A stretch of 64,000 bases of DNA from Pseudovirgaria hyperparasitica (lineage: Eukaryota; Ascomycota; Dothideomycetes; Acrospermales; Acrospermaceae): assembly GCF_010093815.1 (NCBI RefSeq), contig NW_022985581.1, positions 26,368-90,367 of the forward strand, read 5' to 3'. Position numbers and translations under genes: made by a program. The notes beneath the pieces are model-generated. The model worked only from the letters and a program-made list of their open reading frames with translations, was not told where the DNA came from and did no database searches. Numbering within the stretch: the first letter of the stretch is position 1; each line of letters starts with the position of its first letter. Positions 33,375 through 45,054 of the stretch are shown here, one piece after another.

Positions 33375-35043
33375 TGTTGTGCTTATATACAAGATATTGA
33401 ATGTCAGGGTTTTAGTAATACCCTAGGAATTATGAAAGGGGATAATGTTACTGATAACTGGGATATATACCGGAGCCTTTGACCATCCGTCCCATATTAT
33501 ATACTCTGCACCTAAATGGGATGTCCAACTTGTTGAAATCCAATGGAAAGGTGGCCAACGAGCAAACCACCTTCTTCATCCGTTCGACCATCCGACTATT
33601 ACGTTGAGGCGTTCGAGCTCGCTACTTGCTTTGCCCGATCGCCATAGCCCGTCCTATTCTGCATTACCAGGGTAGACGAGGGTATTGTCTTGAAAATCCA
33701 ATGAACTGCCAGGATATCGTACTGCCGTGCGCCATTGATAGGTTTTCTCTGAGCGAGATCCAGTTGGCGATAGAGCTTATGCTAGTGAGCAGGTAATTTT
33801 CCCGTTTGTATGGTCTTAGAATGAGATTCGCGGGACTATACGACGAAAACATTCGTCATAGTCGTTCACTTCGTCTAAAGATCAAGAGAAGCGCAACCGA
33901 TCGGACGGAATGTACCCCACGTCCCGGACGAAGTTCAGCTAACGATTGACCTGCACATGCAGCTTGATTTCGAGGGGGGAAACAGACCATCATAGCCCAT
34001 CAAAGAGCCATCATGAGCCTGTAACCACCCGGTTGGGGCAGCACTATTCCATACTAGAACTTGCTCCTGAGGTCTTAATAGCCCATCCGTTCCCGAAGAC
34101 CTAGTCGTCATAGTCATGATGTCGATTTGCAGGGTCACTCATAATAGCTTGTACAAATGCCGATAATAGCATGCCTGGAATAGAGCTAAATGTAGACCGG
34201 GGGCGAACGTTTCGAGCGGGCCGTTCTGTACCCCCTTTCCTGTGGTTCATCTTCGCGCTGGTCTCAACGGTTATGCCGAATTAGGTGATCTGTAGCGAAT
34301 GAACAGAGCTCGGAGTGGATGCCAAAGTCCTGCTGGATGTGTCAGCTATATCTGAATTTCGAGGTCTCATAGTCGAAAGATATGCAAAGTGCTTTGCAGA
34401 TGTCGTATACCTTCCATAGTAGAGCGATAATAATGTAAGATTTATGTCTCAGTGCAGGGAAAGTACATGTGGCGGCACCGTCAAGACGACCGTAGTATAC
34501 GATTTAGGAAGGCATTGCGTGATTTTCGTCAATAATTCGCGAATATTACATTATTGTGCCGAAGTATGAGGTTGAAAAGTAGAATAATGGGCGTTGGCAA
34601 ACAGGACAAACTGACGGATGGCTGCAAACTTAGCACCGGTAGCTCAGGGACGGGCCTACGCCACAAGCGAGAACAATTCGGAACCTACCCAAATGCCCTG
34701 TCCAGCCGTGATCGATATTTGTTCCACGTTGTTGGATTAGGGTGGTCGCTGGGTGTTGAGTCGGAAGCCGCTTACGGCATAGAACTACTAGACGAGGCGG
34801 CGCTGATCAGATGCGACATGAACAGATCCTCTCCTTTTTCCGTAACGCTCGCTCTTAAGATCATCTCTTTAGCGAAAGAACCCCACAGCAGAATGCAACG
34901 TCTCATCGAGACACCGAGTTTGGTGAGAACCGTAATGGTAACTGTAGCTAGCTTAGATGGTAAATGTAAGCCCTATTAGTACGACTGGATACCGCAGAAA
35001 TGTGTCCCACGAGAGGTCTTTTTCCATATATTAAAATCTTAGT
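33375..35043. other. Long divergent intergenic region, no supported gene
   Basis: About 1.67 kb between the fusion enzyme (-) and the transporter (+). A 141-codon open frame at 34554-34979 has no ATG at its start, no family features and no splice context, so I do not call it. This region may serve as a shared control region. Confidence 0.45.
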
Positions 35044-36775
35044 ATGGCCAATAATGCAAATTTTCGCACTCTGGCCGTGGGGGCCCATGTTTCGCTGGCC
35101 GGTTTCCTCTATGGACTTGACACAGGTGTGCATGGCGAAGGCAGCCGCTGTGATGCTCTATAGCAGCCTTTCTGACAACTGGTAGGTTCTATAGGCCCAA
35201 TCACCGAGATGGATCAATTCAGAAACTCAATAGCAAACCTGTCCTCCGGTCAGCAGGGTATCTTTGTTGCATCTATCCTACTTGCCTCATCGGTCTCATC
35301 GTTGCTGAGTGGTCATGTCGCAGACATTGTCTCTCGTCGATATGGCATACTCATTGGCGGATTGTTGAGTTTGACTGGCACACTTCTCTCATCCGTATCT
35401 CAAAACTTCGCCTCTCTAATCGTTGCTCGTCTGATCACTGGATTCGGATTAGGTCAGGCTATTGCAGTCACTACTGTATACTTGATTGAGATAGCGCCCA
35501 AGAGCATACGAGGGGTGACGGCATGTATGCTGCAGACCAATGTTGTGGTCGGTATCACCGTAGGCTACTTTGTCTCTTTCGGCTCGCAGGAGTTGCAGAG
35601 CACTCTCGCGTGGCGAACGCCTTTCATACTTCAAGCATGTTTCGCACTCGTCCTGACTATCGGCATGTTCTTTCTTCCGTATTCCCCGAGATGGCTTGTC
35701 CAGAAGGGCCGCATTGAAGAAGCAAGGGTCGTTTTGGCACGGTATCGAAGTCATGAAGTCGTAGAAGCAGAGCTAGAAGAGGTACAGGCTGGCCTATCGT
35801 CACATAGTCTTGAGAAGACAGCTGGCTGGTTAGAGATGTTCGAAAAGAGATATCGTGGTCGTACCATGTTAGGTATTTTCTTAATGGGTTGCCAACAGCT
35901 TACAGGTGTAAGTTGGATACTGAAAGTTTTCTCACGCTATAGTTCACACGCAACAGATCGACGTCGTGCTGTACTACGCTCCCATCCTGTTCCAACAGGC
36001 TGGTTTCGATTCTGAGAGAGCTTCTTTCCTCGCTTCGGGAGTAAGTGGCATTGTCATGCTAGTTGCTACAGTCCCAGCTCAGATATGGATTGATCGGTGG
36101 GGTCGGCGTAAGCCCTTGATCATCGGCGGGTCTTTGATGGCCGCTTGCTTCATTGTTATTGGAGTGATTTACGCTAGATATGGCACACGTGTTGAGAAAG
36201 GAGTTCGCTTGGAGTCGAGGGTCGGTCAATGGTAAGAACCTGTGTCCTCGGGCATCACTTCTCCTTGCCAACAGAGCATTGCGGTTTCTATCGCAACAGC
36301 TAATGCGATTCTAGGGTAGTCACAGTGTTGACCTACGTATTTGTAGCAAACTTCTCCTGGTCATGGGCAGTGGTAAGAATGCCCAAGTTCGAGGAATTCA
36401 TTGCGATTTAGCTGACATAATACCTGATAGGTCGGCAAGATCTATGCGTGTGAGATTATTCCCACGCGACTCAGGGCCAAAGTGTCGGCGGTTGAATTAC
36501 TGACGAATTGGTTGGTGAACTTCGCGGTAGCATTGACAGCACCGCTTTTCTTACGCAGCTCACCCAGCGGACCCTACTTTCTCTACGGTGGTGCTACATT
36601 AGTTGCCGCAGCCGTGTGTATCGGCATGCCGGAAACCAAAGGTCGGAGTCTCGAGGAAATCGAGTTTGAGTTTGAGAATGGATCCCTTTGGAGGCGCATC
36701 ACATTGCAGAGTAACAAAAATAGGAGCACGCTGGTCGCGAATGAATCAATTGAACGCGACTTGTCGGAAAGATGA
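35044..36775 (+). CDS. MFS sugar-porter family transporter
   Basis: Twelve-segment plasma-membrane transporter of the sugar porter family. Exons are 35044-35125, 35186-35907, 35957-36231, 36315-36372 and 36431-36775, giving 493 residues. Family marks are GFLYGLDTGSIGPI in TM1 (made by the first splice), RLITGFGLGQ, PYSPRWLVQKGR at the end of TM6, GCQQLTGIDVVLYYAP in TM7 (across intron 2), DRWGRRKPLI, ANFSWSWAVVGKIYACEIIPTRLRAK and the C-terminal PETKGRSLEEIE. The 58-nt exon 4 is needed to supply part of TM10. Substrate may be a hexose, pentose or quinate-like compound; it cannot be told. A Zn2Cys6 gene lies 521 bp downstream on the same strand. Confidence 0.9.
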
Positions 36776-37296
36776 ATGCGAGCAAATAGAATGAATGGTA
36801 CTAAACCTGTAAGCAGGAGTTGCATCGACGCAGTAGTGGTGGTGCCGCACGTCTAATGACTACAATCGACGGTGTTAGATGATAGTCAAGTCATCAACGA
36901 TATAAGAGGCAGACTTCAGACCGATGTTGTAGGGGTAAAGGGGTAAAGACATGGGATGATGTATGGATGAAACGATATCACCTCAGTGCTGCACTCAATC
37001 TATGGAGCCCCTAAGCCCTGCTCCCTAGCTTCTGTATGTCTGTCCTAATGATAGTCTATGGAGTCACTGTGTGTCTATATCCGGCTTAGTCTGTACACTG
37101 TCAGCGAGTTGTCACCCTCAAATATTATCTTACCGGTAACATTACTCTGTGACATCGCGTGCAATCCCTCCTCTTCCCAACATGAGCATTTGAATTATTC
37201 AAAGAAGCAGAAAGGTGGAACATAACAACACGTCCAATACAACGCACATGCAGCCCGTTCCATCACCAGCAGCGCGTCATTGGCGCCCAGAGCGCC
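36776..37296. promoter_or_regulatory. Intergenic, transporter to regulator
   Basis: 521 bases between two genes on the same strand; nothing coding is seen. Confidence 0.35.
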
Positions 37297-39463
37297 ATGC
37301 AAGAGACATCAGAATCGCAGTCACCGCCGCAAAGTCTGGCTGCTGTTAGGCGAAGGAATAAGAAGGGCTCAGCATGTACTCATTGTCGTCAACTGAAGGT
37401 ATCGTCCTTTTCTGGTTATCTATGCTAGCTCTGGACTGCTGCTGATGGTCGCAGCTTAAGTGTGATGCTGCAGATACATTTCCAGCCGCCTGCACCAGAT
37501 GCGGAAAGGTAGGAAGGCAGTGCTCGATAGACCCAACTTTCAAGAGAACTGCAAACAAGGAGTATGTCAATTTTACTTATCTTTTAAGCCTCGTGTATAA
37601 TACGTGGTGTGCCTAATGTCACTGCAGACGACTGGATTCTCTTGAGAAAGAGCTTAAGCATATGCGCAATGAACTTCGATTGAAGCACGCGACTCCAACA
37701 GGCTCGTCGCCTTCTATTCCTCCAAATGCAAGCACCGAATTTTCTACAGCGCCTCAGCCAGCTCAGCTTGACGTATCGTCTACGACAATCAAACACTCTA
37801 GCCAGATTGTCAGCGAGACAATAGACGAGGTTGAACTGCCGTCAAACGTGATCCTCAAGCTCATACACGAGTAGGTCTATAGTCTACAGATACTCAAATC
37901 ATAGTCTGACCGATTCAGATACTTCGAGCACTTTCATCCTTATTTTCCTGTCCTACCAGATCTTACTGCCTTTCTAACAAGATACAATTCAAACAAACTT
38001 CTCCTGTGGTCAGTCCTAGCCATTGCTTCCCGAGAATCACGCGATTTCCCATCTCTATACCCGACGTTAGTAGATCCTGTGCGCCGACTCGCTGCGGACC
38101 TGTATGCCTCACAGAGTCGTAGTTTTGAGACCGTTCAAGCACTCCTCCTTCTCTGCGTGTGGCCGTTTCCTTTCCAGCAGACCATAAATGACCCTTCTCC
38201 TATGTACGTGGGTCTTGCCACCCAAATTGCCTACCAGCTCGGCCTTCATCGCCCTTCTCGTAGAGCAGATTTTGCGGAAGGAAGAATGCCCCAGTCTGAT
38301 CCTGGGGATTTTGCGGTAAAGAAAGTGTGGTTCGGGTGCTGCATTGTCAATCAAGCGTAAGTGATGGAATCATAGTTTGGTTAAAGATCGTAAACATTTA
38401 ATCAACATGCTGTAGCGTAACATCAAAACTTGGAACCCCATCCACAATTCGGCCAGGCTTCGCTGTACTTTCAGAAGTCGCTGAGGGACGCTCTTCCATC
38501 ATTCCCGAACCCCTTTTGAGCCAGCTTCACCTTGCACACTTATCCAACAAAGCTTTTCAAGCTCTGGGTGACTACGAATATTCTGCTAGCGGGGCACTCC
38601 CCGATTGTCTCACCACAGTTCGATCTTTCGAATCAGAATTCATTGAAACATTCGAACGTTTCAGACATAGTTGGTCACCCCACAGTGAGATCATATATCA
38701 GTCTCAACTCCTTCACTTGTACTCTTTCGGACTGGACAGCGGTACGATGACCAGTCAGACTGCGCGTGCAGACGTATCCGTAAACTCAATTTACGGCAGA
38801 GCCTGTAATGCTGTCTTACGGTTGATACACCTTGTACAATCACATTCGCATGCAAGCAATTACTGGCCGGCTTTCGTCAAAAACTCGTTGTTCTATTGTC
38901 TGATCTTCGCTCTTCCATTAGCAAATCTAGAAGACCATGGCTCAGACCAGAGGAACGAATTAATACAGGCCATCAAAGAAGGTAATATTTTGATGAAAAG
39001 CTGGTCTATGTTCGACCGTGATCACTTTTCGCGCGTTTCCTCTCATGTCGACTACCTTGTCCGCGCTTTGGAGAAAGCAGATCGAGGTCAGATTCCTACG
39101 CCTCCCACTATCGCTGGGCATGCGATTGCGGCAACAAGGGAAGGCGGTAAGAGAAAGAGGCTTGGCTTATCAGTAAGGTCTCGTATGGCAGCGAATGTCA
39201 TCTATGAGACTATCTGGGCTGGAAAGCATGCTGCACTTGACGAAGAGCAAGCCCGTCAGACACGACCAGTAGTACCCCCAGTCGTGCACCCGTCAAATGG
39301 CAGCATCATCAAGCAAGCCCCTGTCGAAGTTCCCGCGGCGGCAGACTTTCAGCTCGACGGCTTCAATCCAGGCTTTGATGAGTTTGCTTTTACAGACGGA
39401 TGGGGTGATTCAGGATTTCTCGACATTCTTGCAGATTGGCAGAGTCTTTTGGGAAACGAATGA
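37297..39463 (+). CDS. Zn2Cys6 transcription factor
   Basis: Fungal nuclear regulator of 645 residues. Exons are 37297-37398, 37455-37561, 37628-37870, 37919-38356 and 38416-39463. The binuclear zinc cluster reads CTHCRQLK|LKCDAADTFPAACTRCGKVGRQC (residues 28-58), fitting C-x2-C-x6-C-x9-C-x2-C-x6-C, and is split by the first intron. A short coiled coil (RLDSLEKELKHMRNELRLK) follows, usual for dimer formation. The fungal-specific regulatory domain covers the middle (YFEHFHPYFPVLPD; GLATQIAYQLGLHRPS). The C-terminus GFLDILADWQSLLGNE resembles the end of PriB-type and related regulators. The location beside a transporter and near the fusion enzyme suggests, but does not prove, local pathway control. 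Confidence 0.9.
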
Positions 39464-40018
39464 CGCTATTCACGGTCTCTATACTTCCTCCGTATCATTC
39501 ATAACAAGGGACATACCGATTGTATAAGACATGTCCATACTAGACCACAATTGGACCACGACTTTCGAAAAAAGCCCTGGCATATCTCGAACAGGCATCG
39601 GAGAGGGCATATCGCTTCTCACAGTGCTTATCGAAGGAGCATATAACTGGAGCTAAACCTAACGCAAGTGCTCGGCACTACCCGAGGAGACCGGAACAGG
39701 TGAAAGATAGGCTATTCAGGCCTGTAGAGACAGCCTTCTATCAGGCGGTCTAGACAGAAAGAGAATTTATGGGAACCTTGATGCCTGACTGCCTTGATAC
39801 CTAAGATAACACATCACGTGTGAAAGTGCGTCTCCACTTCCCCACCCAGCTAGTGCGAGAAACCTGTAAAGACTAATTACCACTCGCCTCTTGTCCTCAT
39901 CATCATCACATCCCCGATGCCCTGACATCTACTCTTCCATACGTATCAAAGTAGGTTTGAACTCTTTCCTTGTTACGCTGGCACTGTTTACTGTAAGCAC
40001 GGTAACTTGTCCATTATC
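39464..40018. promoter_or_regulatory. Intergenic, upstream of the Avt-type transporter
   Basis: 555 bases; no gene seen. A pyrimidine-rich stretch (39885-39990) probably belongs to the 5' UTR of the next gene. Confidence 0.35.
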
Positions 40019-41779
40019 ATGTCGCACACTCCAGACAGCCAGCAGCAGTATCAACGTGAGGCCGACATCATTGACCGACATCTGCCTGAAGGGTATACTG
40101 CACAGCCTGATGCTGTTGACTATGCTTACCGTGGATCACGTTCAAATACACAAAGCCCGGGACCCCAGGAGCTCAATAATGCTTCCGGAGAATCATCCTT
40201 GAGATTGCAAGGGGGCGATATTCACCGTGACTTGTACAAAATCAAAGCGCGCGCTGCAACTCCACGGAGAGCCCAGACTTTCTCTCATGCTGCTAGCCCA
40301 CGGCTGGGACCTATCAATCAACCGTCTGTGCAGGATCAACTGGAGCCAGGTGGTTTTCGGAGGCAATATGTACAGCAACGGCAGGGCCTTTCGCGTCTGT
40401 CTAGTGTCGCTACTAACCCAGTCACGAAGAACTTCGTCTCATTTCTGGAGCTATATGGCAGCTTTGCTGGAGAAGACCTTGCAGATACCGATTCGGAGTC
40501 CGATGAAGAGTCGGCCGTGGACGAGGCTGATTCCCCAAGCGAGACACGACCATTGCTGAGACGTCAGAAAAGTTCCAAAAGATTCAAGAGAGAAGGGGAT
40601 GCTGGCGATGTCAAGACATTTTTCACCCTGTTGAAGGCTTTTGTTGGTACTGGCATCATGTTTCTCCCCAAAGCGTTTCGAAACGGCGGAATTCTCTTCT
40701 CGAGCATCACATTGATCGCTGTTTCTATCATCACAAGCATTTGCTTTCGGCTGCTGCTTCAATGTAGGAAGCGGTTTGGTGGAGGTTACGGCGAGCTTGG
40801 AGAATCGATCGTCGGTCCAGCATTCCGAAAGTTGATCCTCGCATCCATCACGCTATCGCAGCTTGGTTTCGTCTGCGCAGGTCTTATTTTCACTGCCGAA
40901 AACTTGTTCTCCTTCCTCAACGCAGTCACGAAAGGAAAATCGACACCGCTTGGGATTAATGCTCTAATAGCTATACAACTTGTGCTACTTATCCCACTCG
41001 CGCTTATCCGGAACATTTCAAAACTTGGTCCTGCAGCCCTCTTGGCTGATGTTTTCATCTTGATCGGCCTCACGTATATCTGGTACTTTGATATTGCCCA
41101 CTTGGCACAACATGGCATGCATCCGACCGTGGAACTATTCAATCCATCTAGCTTCACTCTTACAATTGGCTCCGCAATTTTCACTTTCGAAGGGATTGGA
41201 CTGATCTTGCCAATACAATCCAGTATGAAGAATCCTGAGCACTTCAGCTACCTGCTGTATCTCGTCATGCTTATCATCACCGTCATCTTCACCTCCGTCG
41301 GTGTGCTGTGTTACGCTACTTTTGGAGACCAAACAAAGATTCAAATCATATCCAACTTCCCGCAGACTGATAAGCTTGTCAATGCTGTTCAATTCCTATA
41401 CTCGATGGCGGTTCTTGTAGGTGGACCAGTCCAACTTTTTCCCGCGGTGCGCATTATTGAGCAGAAGATCTTTGGCGATCGTGCCTCTGGGAAGAAAAGC
41501 GCAACTGTCAAGTGGAAAAAGAATGCACTTCGGTCTGGGATGATCAGTATCTGCGCAGTTGTTGCGTTGCTTGGTGCTACGGACTTGGACAAGTTCGTTG
41601 CATTGATAGGAAGCTTCGCGTGCGTACCGCTGGTGTATATCTACCCAGCTTATCTACATTACAAGGGTGTGGCTTCAAGCCGCCATGAGCGATACTTAGA
41701 CATCGGCCTGATGACGCTCGGTGTAGTAGCAATGGCTTATACTACAATAGTGACGGTCGCCCAGTGGATTGGGGCATGA
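40019..41779 (+). CDS. Vacuolar amino-acid transporter (Avt3/Avt4, SLC36-like)
   Basis: Exports neutral amino acids from the vacuole in yeast homologues. Single exon, 586 residues. A hydrophilic N-tail of about 195 residues, rich in Gln, Ser and acidic residues, precedes about 11 membrane segments of the Aa_trans domain. The first of these is typical: DVKTFFTLLKAFVGTGIMFLPKAF. Others include SQLGFVCAGLIFTAEN and TIGSAIFTFEGIGLILPIQSSM. The chosen ATG is at 40019. The upstream ATG-less frame extends only four codons. The tail may carry sorting or phosphorylation sites. Confidence 0.92.
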   Translation: MSHTPDSQQQYQREADIIDRHLPEGYTAQPDAVDYAYRGSRSNTQSPGPQELNNASGESSLRLQGGDIHRDLYKIKARAATPRRAQTFSHAASPRLGPINQPSVQDQLEPGGFRRQYVQQRQGLSRLSSVATNPVTKNFVSFLELYGSFAGEDLADTDSESDEESAVDEADSPSETRPLLRRQKSSKRFKREGDAGDVKTFFTLLKAFVGTGIMFLPKAFRNGGILFSSITLIAVSIITSICFRLLLQCRKRFGGGYGELGESIVGPAFRKLILASITLSQLGFVCAGLIFTAENLFSFLNAVTKGKSTPLGINALIAIQLVLLIPLALIRNISKLGPAALLADVFILIGLTYIWYFDIAHLAQHGMHPTVELFNPSSFTLTIGSAIFTFEGIGLILPIQSSMKNPEHFSYLLYLVMLIITVIFTSVGVLCYATFGDQTKIQIISNFPQTDKLVNAVQFLYSMAVLVGGPVQLFPAVRIIEQKIFGDRASGKKSATVKWKKNALRSGMISICAVVALLGATDLDKFVALIGSFACVPLVYIYPAYLHYKGVASSRHERYLDIGLMTLGVVAMAYTTIVTVAQWIGA

Positions 41780-42559
41780 TCAAGCCCGATCGCGCTCATC
41801 TAGCCATAGAAAGAGCTGCTGGCTCTTTGTAGTCACGTCGAGTTGGGGGGGACAAGGAGACATTGTGCCTACGCGCACCAAAAGCATCGGCTTTTCTTCT
41901 TGTCGGACGACGGAGTCATCGAGGAGAATCTTATTCTTTCAATGTAAACACTGGGTGCTGCTTCTATGAAATTGGGGCTCAGCACCCGGGTCCTGACCAA
42001 ATGGAGTGGTACACCAAGTAGTCGAAGATCCCATGAAGCTAAAGAGCCTGATATGTGTAATATATGGATCGCTGACAACGTTTGTCATCGACTATTTGAG
42101 TGTGAATGTGCACTCTCGGGTCATTTACCGTCCGTGATGTCGATCCCAAGCCGTCCAGCAAATCCATGCGTCTAAGCGTCTGCATTTCCCCCTTAGCAGC
42201 ACGACAGCCAGCTGCCAACCGTAAGCAATTGCGCCACACTACGCCTTCGTCAAACTTTACTGTATTGAGTTTAGATTGGACGCGGGCAACGGGAGGCGGT
42301 CGCTCGACGTCTGAGTATTGCGACCTAATAGATAATTAAAGGCAGAGCTTAAAAGGTTCGCGTCGGTAAGTATGGTGGGAGAGGATGGTGACAATTGTGA
42401 CTTTCTTGCGACGTTCGTGCTTTTGTGCCCTTGGAGTCTTTTGCGAGTCCAGTACTACCTTCTAGACTCATAATTGCTGTCGACCGCCAACAAATTGGCT
42501 ATCAGTCAGGTCGCGCTGGGAGTTGTTCTGCAATACGCACGCGCTCGTCTTCAGGTGAA
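41780..42559. promoter_or_regulatory. Intergenic, upstream of the lectin-like gene
   Basis: 780 bases with no supported gene. Short overlapping open frames on both strands have no family features. Confidence 0.35.
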
Positions 42560-44191
42560 ATGGCTCTGCGGCCCGACTCGTCGGGTCTACAGCAGACCGT
42601 AAATACTACATCGCCAGCACAGTCGAGCGCTGCTAACCTTTGACCAGCCTTCTGAACGCTACCATGACGTGCCACCAGAAGCATATCATTCGCAATATGG
42701 CCACGCTCCAGAAGTAGCGCCGCAGGAGAGCTATGCGTATGCTCTTTCGTCCCGAGATACCCTTCCACTACAACAACACCAATACCAGAGCCAAGACCAA
42801 TACAGTCGGTATCAATACACTGAAATCTCGGGTCAAGCTGCGCCACACAGAGCAGAGCTACCTAACACTTTGGGGTTAGAGTCTGCTACTTATGCTAAAG
42901 ACGGTCCGGTCCATGAGATATCTGCGAAGCAGGACGACACGCCTGGGCTATATGGTACTCTACCTCCGAGAACATATTGCGGTCTTAAGAAACGGACGCT
43001 CATCATCGTGACTGTACTTGTGATAGTGGTCGTTGTGGGTGCTGTCGTGGGTGCCGTAGCTGGAGTCTTGTCATCGCGAGGGAAGGACCCAGGCTCAGAA
43101 TCTAACAGCGTGCGCTCATCTTGAACATCAAAGAAACCCTTTACTGATATCTTACGTAGGGAAACGGTCAATCTGGCGCAGGGACTCCGAACAGCACGGC
43201 TCTCAAGCCCGGGGACAGTTTCCGAGCCCTAGCAGCGACCTCCTGTGGAGGTGGTGATGATGCCCCTGCGAATGTGTACCTCACGTATCAGGACAAAGAC
43301 GGTGGAATTAATATTAATTCATCACCAGAACGCTTGGGAGGAGATTGGCAGGAATGGGAAAACATCGTCAACGGCGATCAGGTAAAGGCAAACACGCCCT
43401 TGTCCGTGACATGCTGGACAAACGATCAGATCCACATACGGATCACCTATGTGCGAGCGTTAGATTCTGCTCTCACACAGGCGCGGGCAGAGTGTAATCT
43501 GGACGATTCCGGATGCCAATGGACTCTGGACGAAGCGTCCGAAGACGTTAAACTCCCAAATGCGAAGCAGTTCGGAATGAACTATCAGGCTGTTGATGGA
43601 ACAGTAAATGATACATTACAGCTGTACACCATCTTAGACAACAGGCCGGCCCTCATCGGAAACGATTCATCTGGCCTTTGGCTTGTCCCTCAACAATTCA
43701 CCTCAGACGACGCAGAAACGAGTGACGACTCACCAATTGCGGCAGCTGCCACCGATCTTGAGTCCCATGCGTTTTGGTTTAACACGGACGGAGGACTGCG
43801 CACAAACAACGCTGAGAATGCGGACGGCTCTGGGACCATCGCATATCTCACGGACAAGACGTTCACGGACGAACCGCAGATTGAGAGCGTTCCAGGGTCT
43901 CTAACCGCCTTCTGGGACTCTTCACAGTCTGCGTTCAAGATATACTGGCTGGAAGATGAACATCCTGTCGAGCTCACAGAGCCCTGGGGTGATGTTAACG
44001 GTGCTCAGGCCTCGAAGACGAGTGACGATGCTTGGATGGCACCAGACGCTGCTGTTGGACCTGTTGCAGCCACATATGGAAATGGCACTGCAAGACTGTT
44101 CTATCTGGTGTCCGGTCAGATTGCGGAGTTTGTTCGACACAACGGCACCTGGAGTAAGAACGACAATCTACCGAGTACGTCGTATACTTGA
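42560..44191 (+). CDS. Lectin-like type II membrane protein (fucose-specific lectin fold)
   Basis: 510 residues from exons 42560-42598, 42648-43109 and 43160-44191. The 13-codon first exon (MALRPDSSGLQQT) joins to PSERYHDVPPEAYHSQYG with a GTAAAT donor and GCTAACC branch site. A Tyr/Gln/Pro-rich cytosolic region (to about 128) precedes one membrane segment (IIVTVLVIVVVVGAVVGAVAG, about 131-151), then a large extracytoplasmic domain. That domain has repeated aromatic strands (VYLTYQDKDGGI, LTAFWDSSQSAFKIYWLED, ATYGNGTARLFYLVSGQIAEF), which resemble the six-bladed propeller of fungal fucose-specific lectins (PF07938). N-glycosylation sites are present. The fold call is from pattern only. Sugar-binding Arg/Glu/Trp triplets per blade were not verified. 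Confidence 0.75.
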
Positions 44192-45054
44192 ACTGGAAGG
44201 GGAATGTCAAGTCGATATTACGATAAGCAATCTTTAGAGTCAGGTGACTCTAGTGACTACGATTTCCTACGACCTTGAGAACACTTCCGTAACTACGATA
44301 CACCCACCATGCCACGCCCGTCTTTCAACCTAACCCCAATCCTAAGAACATATCAAACGCCGTATAAAGGATGTCAGTGTATATGCATGAGCTTCGATAC
44401 CCTCAGGATCCTCTTGATCTCGGCGTCGTCGGTTCCCGTTATTATTACCTCACTTCCAAGGCCTCAACAGATCAACATAAATACGTCTTCTAATAGGGCC
44501 GGGCAGTATAGTCGGATCGAGCATCAGCAGCATGCAAGGCGGCCCAAAGACTCTGCGGATCATAGGTCTTGATTAGTAGGCTAAGTACTGCTATAATCAG
44601 CCTGTTAGCAGCATCTAGAACGACGTTGGTAGGTGTTGATTACTCTTGTGCGTCACTGCTTGTTACGAGCTGTCGGGTCGTATTTGGGTCATGTCTACTT
44701 CGTATTGAGCCACTTGTTATCAGAAAGTAGCGTCCACCTTTGTAAGGTGAACACTCTGAAGATTCATCTGTGGCACAATACCCCCTGATAATCATCTTTA
44801 AAGACTGACAACGAATTGTGTGCTGAAATAGACAATGTCCAAGGAAATGCCAAATCTTCTATCCAGAATGTATCATCAACTCTTATTTAGATGCTGAAAG
44901 CCTAGTGCTCCAGCTGGTACGTACAGAGGAGGCTATGATAGCAACGTCTTCAGGTATGCTTCTTGACCTCTGAATATATATGTACCTCTTCTTGATCCCT
45001 AATTAGAATGACCGGTTCCACTTCTGTGTGAAGTATGGCAGGAAGGATATCTAT
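44192..45054. other. Convergent 3' intergenic region
   Basis: 863 bases between the lectin-like gene and the GPI-protein gene. No gene, RNA or repeat was recognised. Confidence 0.4.

Noticed and set aside
34554-34979. 141-codon open frame between the fusion enzyme and the transporter
   Set aside because: It opens without an ATG, has no recognisable motif, mixed composition and no splice context; best taken as chance.
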